Assembly: GCA_964400655.1 (NCBI GenBank)
Contig: CAYNVN010000078.1
Location: 1 to 10,449, forward strand
Direction of reading: 5' to 3'
From: B16-G9 sp964400655
GTDB lineage: Bacteria; Bacteroidota; Bacteroidia; Bacteroidales; F082
Length of the DNA: 10,449 nt
In this document: positions 5,901 to 10,449 of the stretch, piece by piece
How the letters are laid out: each line of letters begins with the position of its first letter
Numbering within the stretch: position 1 is the stretch's first letter
Program-made: the position numbers and the translations under genes
The notes under the pieces: generated by a model
Databases searched by the model: none
Told to the model about the DNA's origin: nothing
Seen by the model: only the letters and a program-made list of their open reading frames with translations

Positions 5901-8900
5901 ATGATAAGAAATTTACTCCTCACGTTTGGTTTAATTCTTTCAACAGGCCTTATGCTTTTTGCGCAGCAGGGTGCTTTGAAAGGAAAGGTTATTGATAAAA
6001 AAACCAATGAACCAATTCCTTTTGCCAACATTGTTTTGGAAAACAAAGGAACAATGGTTGGAGGTGCCACCTCCGATTTTGATGGTAATTATCAGATAAA
6101 GCCGATTCCCCCCGGTAAGTACGACCTGAAAGCAACCTATATAGGTTACAAAACGGTTATTACCCAGGGAATGATTATTTCGGCTGATAAGACCCGGTTC
6201 TTCGATATTATGATGACACCAACTTCCGAAACACTTGAGGAAGTTGAAATTGTTGATTATACTGTTCCGCTGATTTCAAAGGACGAAACCTCAAGCGGTG
6301 CCTCGGTAACTTCCGAGGAAATAGCCAAGATGCCTAACCGTAGCGCCAATGCCGTTGCTACAACGGTGGGAGGTGTGTTCTCCAAAGACGGTGAACGCGG
6401 AAGTGTTCGTGGTGCCCGTAAAAATGCTACGGCTATGTATATCGATGGTATCAGGGTTATCGGTAGCTCTACCGTACCGCAGTCGGCCATCGAGCAGGTT
6501 GACGTAATCCTTGGTGGTACTCCCGCACAGTACGGTGATGCTACCTCGGGGGTAATTAATGTAACAACAAAAGGGGCATCACGTCAGTTTGGTGCCGGCC
6601 TTGAACTGGAAACCTCCGAGATGCTTGATGCCTTCGGACACAATCGTCTTGGTTTTAATATTATGGGACCTTTAATTAAAGGTAAAGATAAAAACGGAAC
6701 CGCCTTACTGGGTTTCTTTATTGCAGGCGATGGTTATTATAATGAGGATGGAGCACCTTCGGCAGTAGGTCATTATTATGCTAAAGATAATGTATTGGCA
6801 CAACTCGAAGCCAGTCCGTTACGCCCAACCGGTACAGGTAGCGGTACTTTTGTTAATGGCGAGTTTTTGCGCCTTAATGATTTGCAAAAATTAGATTATT
6901 CGCAAAACACCTCCAACTGGAGCATAAACGTGTTGGGTAATATAAATGTACGTACAACCGAAACCATTCATCTTACCATAGGAGGTGCCTATAACCGTTC
7001 ACATCGAAATGCCTTTAGTTACAGCGGTTCGTTATTGAACTACGATAAAAACGGCGTTTATAATAACGAAACCATCAGAGGGTACGTGCGTTTTACACAG
7101 CGATTCCCTTCAAGTAGCGAAAGCACATCGCTTCTGCGAAATGTGTATTATTCCATCCAGGCCGACTATACAAAAGTTAGAGGAGAACATGGAGACAGAA
7201 ATCACTGGGATGATGTGTTTAAATACGGATATCTCGGCAAATTCAGCTGGTATAAAGACCCAACTTTTGAACTCGGAAGCGATTCGGTAAACGGCGTTTA
7301 TTACGAAAATGTTTGGCTTTTGAACCAGTGGGATAACGATACCCTTGTAACATGGGACCCGCGTAATTACAACCCTTTGGTTGCCGAATATACAACCAGT
7401 TATTACAATACTTTTGCCGGTTACCCCGAGGGACATTACGATAATATGGATAATATCCTTTTGGGTGGAGGTTTGATGAATGGCGGCCAGCCACGATCGG
7501 TTTACGGCTTGTACCAGTCGCCGGGTACAAACCAAATAGGTTACGGTTTTTATAACAACGATCAATATAACCTGAAACTGGATGCCTCAATGGACCTTGG
7601 CGACCACGATATTAAAATCGGTTTTCAGTACGAACAACGCGTAAACTCCGGTGCAAGTCTTGCTACTACAGGTATGTGGAACCTGATGCGTCAGTTAACA
7701 AACTTCCATATTCTGGAGTTGGATAAAGACCATCCCGAACTGATTTCGCACGACGGAGTAGTAGATACCATTATCTATTACAGAAAATACGATGCCAATT
7801 CACAAAGAATTTTCGACAAAAATTTACGTGAAAAACTGGGCCTTCCGGTGGATGGCCTCGATTATATCACCATCGACTCGTGGGATTACGACAGTAAAAC
7901 CATTGAGTATTTCGACAGAAATGGCGTTAAACACTCCGTTAAGGTTGACGGCGATTTATTTTCGGTGGATATGTTCTCGCCCGACGAATTGTGGAATAAC
8001 GGTAACTCATATATAAGTTACTACGGGTACGATTATAAAGGAAACAAATTAAAGTCACAACCCTCTTACCAGGATTTCTTTAATAAACAAGATGAAAACG
8101 GAATGTACACCCGTGATATCGGTTCGTTCCGTCCTATTTATATGGCCGGTTACATTCAGGATAAATTCTCGGTACGAGACCTTATTTTTAATGTAGGAGT
8201 AAGGGTTGATCGTTACGATGCCAACCAAAAGGTGTTAAACGATCCCTATTTGCTTTTTCCCGCTAAAACGGTAAAAGAAGTGGATAATCTTGGAGGAAAT
8301 CCTGTGTCGCACCCCGGAAACATTGGCTCTGACTATGTTGTTTATGCCGACAAGGTAGAGAACCCCACAAGAGTAACCGGTTACCGTAACGGAAATATCT
8401 GGTACAATGCGCAGGGTGTGGAAATACAAGACCCTGCCGTTTTGGATGTTGGAAGCGGTATTTCTCCGGTATTGGAAGATCCGAACCAGCAGTATGTCAA
8501 TATTAAATCGTTTAAAGATTACGACCCGCAGGTAAGCATCATGCCCCGTATTTCATTCTCTTTCCCTATTTCCGATGAAGCACTCTTTTTTGCACATTAC
8601 GATGTATTAACACAACGCCCTTCCAGTAACTCTTTTACAACACCTGCAACCTATTACTTTTTTAATACAATACGCGGTGCCATTAACAACCCGTCGTTGA
8701 CACCCGAAAAAACCATCGACTACGAAATCGGTTTTACCCAAAAGCTGACAAATACTTCAGCCATTACCTTCTCTACTTTCTACCGCGAGATGCGTAATAT
8801 GATCCAGATGTATCGTTATACAGGAGCTTATCCTAAAGATTATTCGTCGTTTAATAACCTTGACTTTGGAACCGTTAAAGGTTTGACCATTGATTACGAC

Positions 8901-9611
8901 CTGCGTCGTACGGGAAATATTCAGCTTAGAGCTTCTTATACGCTGCAATTTGCCGATGCTACAGGCTCGTCAACAACTACGGCTGCTTCGTTAATTGCTG
9001 CCGGTTTGCCAAACCTGCGTTCTACCTATCCTATGCCTTGGGACAGAAGACATCAATTTAACGTTGTTTTCGATTTCAGGTATTTTGACGGTAAAAAATA
9101 TAACGGACCACGTATCAGACGTGATAAGTCGGGCAAACCCCCAATAGATGTGTTAAGCAATTTCGGTGTAAACGTTACACTTGGTGGCGGATCGGGTACG
9201 CCTTATACCGCTTCACGTAATATATTGTCTCCCATTTCGGGCGGTACCAAATTGTTAAAAGGTACTTACAACGGTTCAAGACTTCCATGGCAGTTTAGAA
9301 TCGATATGAGAATCGATAAAGATTTTTATTTTAAATCGCACACTCGAAAAGATGGTTCGACACGACAGTCGTATATGAATGTTTATTTCCTGGTGCTTAA
9401 TGTATTAGATACCAAAAATGTGATGAATGTTTATCCTTATACCGGTAACCCGGATGATGATGGATATTTGGCAGCACCTGAATGGCAAAGGGAGATTAAC
9501 AACCAACTTGATCCGGAATCATACAGAGAGCTTTACAGCGTATATGTTAACAGGCCCGGTAACTATAGTATGCCAAGGCAGTTAAGACTTGGAGTTTCGT
9601 TTAACTTCTAA
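5901..9611 (+). CDS. TonB-dependent outer-membrane receptor with carboxypeptidase-regulatory-like domain
   Basis: The frame is open from 5805, but ATG 5901 is the better start: it puts a signal peptide (MIRN, then a Leu-rich core, cut near LFA|QQ at residue 21) at the N-terminus, giving 1236 residues. Domains: a CarboxypepD_reg-like beta-sandwich (about 24-105, with GKVIDKKTNEPIPFANI and DFDGNYQI), a possible TonB box around EEVEIVDYTVP (113-123), a plug domain (about 130-224, with GSVRGARKN, YIDGIRV, IEQVDVILGGTPAQYGD and SGVINVTTKG), then a long beta-barrel. Late-barrel signatures include TPEKTIDYEIGF (from about 933) and PWDRRHQFN (from 1046). The chain ends in RLGVSFNF with a terminal Phe, typical for BAM insertion. 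It would import a substrate using TonB/ExbBD energy; the substrate is unknown. It lacks a SusD-like neighbour, so it is not a SusCD pair. The next gene starts 50 bp downstream, probably in the same transcript. Confidence 0.93.
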   Translation: MIRNLLLTFGLILSTGLMLFAQQGALKGKVIDKKTNEPIPFANIVLENKGTMVGGATSDFDGNYQIKPIPPGKYDLKATYIGYKTVITQGMIISADKTRFFDIMMTPTSETLEEVEIVDYTVPLISKDETSSGASVTSEEIAKMPNRSANAVATTVGGVFSKDGERGSVRGARKNATAMYIDGIRVIGSSTVPQSAIEQVDVILGGTPAQYGDATSGVINVTTKGASRQFGAGLELETSEMLDAFGHNRLGFNIMGPLIKGKDKNGTALLGFFIAGDGYYNEDGAPSAVGHYYAKDNVLAQLEASPLRPTGTGSGTFVNGEFLRLNDLQKLDYSQNTSNWSINVLGNINVRTTETIHLTIGGAYNRSHRNAFSYSGSLLNYDKNGVYNNETIRGYVRFTQRFPSSSESTSLLRNVYYSIQADYTKVRGEHGDRNHWDDVFKYGYLGKFSWYKDPTFELGSDSVNGVYYENVWLLNQWDNDTLVTWDPRNYNPLVAEYTTSYYNTFAGYPEGHYDNMDNILLGGGLMNGGQPRSVYGLYQSPGTNQIGYGFYNNDQYNLKLDASMDLGDHDIKIGFQYEQRVNSGASLATTGMWNLMRQLTNFHILELDKDHPELISHDGVVDTIIYYRKYDANSQRIFDKNLREKLGLPVDGLDYITIDSWDYDSKTIEYFDRNGVKHSVKVDGDLFSVDMFSPDELWNNGNSYISYYGYDYKGNKLKSQPSYQDFFNKQDENGMYTRDIGSFRPIYMAGYIQDKFSVRDLIFNVGVRVDRYDANQKVLNDPYLLFPAKTVKEVDNLGGNPVSHPGNIGSDYVVYADKVENPTRVTGYRNGNIWYNAQGVEIQDPAVLDVGSGISPVLEDPNQQYVNIKSFKDYDPQVSIMPRISFSFPISDEALFFAHYDVLTQRPSSNSFTTPATYYFFNTIRGAINNPSLTPEKTIDYEIGFTQKLTNTSAITFSTFYREMRNMIQMYRYTGAYPKDYSSFNNLDFGTVKGLTIDYDLRRTGNIQLRASYTLQFADATGSSTTTAASLIAAGLPNLRSTYPMPWDRRHQFNVVFDFRYFDGKKYNGPRIRRDKSGKPPIDVLSNFGVNVTLGGGSGTPYTASRNILSPISGGTKLLKGTYNGSRLPWQFRIDMRIDKDFYFKSHTRKDGSTRQSYMNVYFLVLNVLDTKNVMNVYPYTGNPDDDGYLAAPEWQREINNQLDPESYRELYSVYVNRPGNYSMPRQLRLGVSFNF

Positions 9612-9661
9612 AAGTAAACCGGATTATTGTTTTAGTAACTAAAGAATAAACAGAATATATT

Positions 9662-10449
9662 ATGAAGAATATTACTCATATTTTATTGATTGTTTTTATT
9701 TCGTCACTTTTTGCCACAACCACGTACGGCAGAGAGTCGGTTGACGATACCCTGAAAACCAGACGAGTTTTGAAAAATACCACGGCAGGTTGTGCGCCCG
9801 CTGCCGGTTACGAATGGCTCGATATCAATAATGTTAAAGCAAGGATTAATACAGGTGGCGATATGTGGTGGGATTTACCGGGAGGTACCGGTTCAAAATA
9901 TTATATCCCTAAAAACGGAACCGCCACTTCCATGTTTTCGGGTGCTTTGTGGATTGGTGGTCTCGATATCAATAATCAGCTGAAACTTGCCGCCCAGCGT
10001 TACCGTCAGGTAGGTATCGATTACTGGACAGGACCATTAACCATTGACGGAACGGCTGCCATTGATGCGGCTACCTGTTCGCAATACGACAAACAGTGGA
10101 AAATTTACAGGGCCGATGTGGATGAGTTTATTGCTCATTGCGACCCTGAAACCGGTGCATTCATTCCTTCGGATGATTATTCAATTCCCGCTTCAATTCA
10201 AAACTGGCCTGCACACGGTGATCCCGGTAAAGGGCAAAGCTATTATCTGGCTCCGTTTTATGATAATGACGGTGACGGTGAATATGATCCCAATGCAGGT
10301 GATTACCCCTATTACGATATTAATAACAGCTTGTGTCATACTAAAACACCTACTAAAGATGAAGAACTCGAAGGCGTTGTTCATGGTAGCGTACTTGCCG
10401 ACCAGGTAATTAAAGGTGACCAGACTTTATGGTGGGTGTTTAACGATAA
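9662..10449 (+). CDS. Secreted protein of unknown function, 3'-truncated by window edge
   Basis: An uninterrupted frame of 262 codons runs from ATG 9662 to the right edge with no stop, so the gene continues outside. Residues 1-23 form a signal peptide (MKN, hydrophobic core, cut near ATTTYG). The mature part is rich in Trp, Tyr, Gly and Asp. Notable motifs: GGDMWWDLPGG (65-75), FSGALWIGGLD (92-102), LAAQRYRQ (109-116), an acidic stretch DNDGDGEYDPNAGDYP (201-216) that resembles Ca2+-binding D-x-D-G-D-G loops, and GDQTLWWVFND (252-262). I recall this motif set in large secreted Bacteroidota proteins of unknown function, often with a C-terminal T9SS sorting domain, which cannot be seen here. 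It lies 50 bp after a TonB-dependent receptor with no terminator between, suggesting cotranscription. Coding is certain; function is unknown. Confidence 0.88.
   Translation, partial: MKNITHILLIVFISSLFATTTYGRESVDDTLKTRRVLKNTTAGCAPAAGYEWLDINNVKARINTGGDMWWDLPGGTGSKYYIPKNGTATSMFSGALWIGGLDINNQLKLAAQRYRQVGIDYWTGPLTIDGTAAIDAATCSQYDKQWKIYRADVDEFIAHCDPETGAFIPSDDYSIPASIQNWPAHGDPGKGQSYYLAPFYDNDGDGEYDPNAGDYPYYDINNSLCHTKTPTKDEELEGVVHGSVLADQVIKGDQTLWWVFND

Noticed and set aside
5901..9611. SusC-type glycan receptor
   Set aside because: No SusD-like lipoprotein follows and the plug lacks the features I expect of SusC, so a polysaccharide-utilisation locus is not supported.
10044..10409. 121-codon plus-strand frame near the right edge
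   Set aside because: It overlaps the secreted-protein frame that is open from 9662 to the edge, which has a signal peptide and organised motifs; this frame is a shadow.

Overview
The window looks like an ordinary chromosomal stretch of a member of the Bacteroidota. The evidence is a type IX secretion (T9SS) lipoprotein of the SprE/PorW family, a large TonB-dependent receptor with an N-terminal carboxypeptidase-regulatory-like domain, a promoter-like TTG-N17-TAccTTTG element of the Bacteroidota type, A/T-rich leaders without strong Shine-Dalgarno sequences, and moderate-to-low GC. Overall protein style suggests Bacteroidales/Marinilabiliales or a relative, but this placement is an inference. 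All seven genes lie on the + strand. I see no tRNA, rRNA, CRISPR array, insertion sequence or phage gene.

Layout. (1) 2-1609: the 3' three quarters of recG, the branched-DNA helicase, cut by the left edge. (2) 1610-1773: a gene-free 164-bp spacer with a weak promoter-like box. (3) 1774-4473: sprE/porW, a large TPR lipoprotein of the T9SS, starting at a TTG. (4) 4475-4502: a good promoter candidate, then two small overlapping membrane-protein genes: an AtpZ/AtpI-family protein (4532-4792) and a four-helix, AtpI/UncI-like protein (4770-5150). The structural ATP synthase genes do not follow. (5) 5151-5319: a 169-bp A/T-rich spacer. (6) 5320-5787: an uncharacterised protein with one membrane anchor and a disordered middle. 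(7) 5901-9611: a 1236-residue TonB-dependent receptor, followed after 50 bp by (8) 9662 to the right edge: the first 262 codons of a secreted protein of unknown function, still open at the end of the window.

How they fit together. recG is housekeeping. SprE/PorW is part of the machine that moves proteins with C-terminal sorting domains across the outer membrane. The AtpZ/AtpI-like pair is normally linked to F1Fo ATP synthase assembly or to Mg2+/Ca2+ supply for it. The last two genes are probably one transcription unit: an outer-membrane receptor plus a secreted partner with conserved-looking Trp/Gly/Asp motifs. I suspect the partner is a T9SS cargo, but its C-terminus is outside the window. 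This receptor/secreted-protein pair is the best candidate here for an undescribed system. Everything else is recognisable core biology with a few local oddities.
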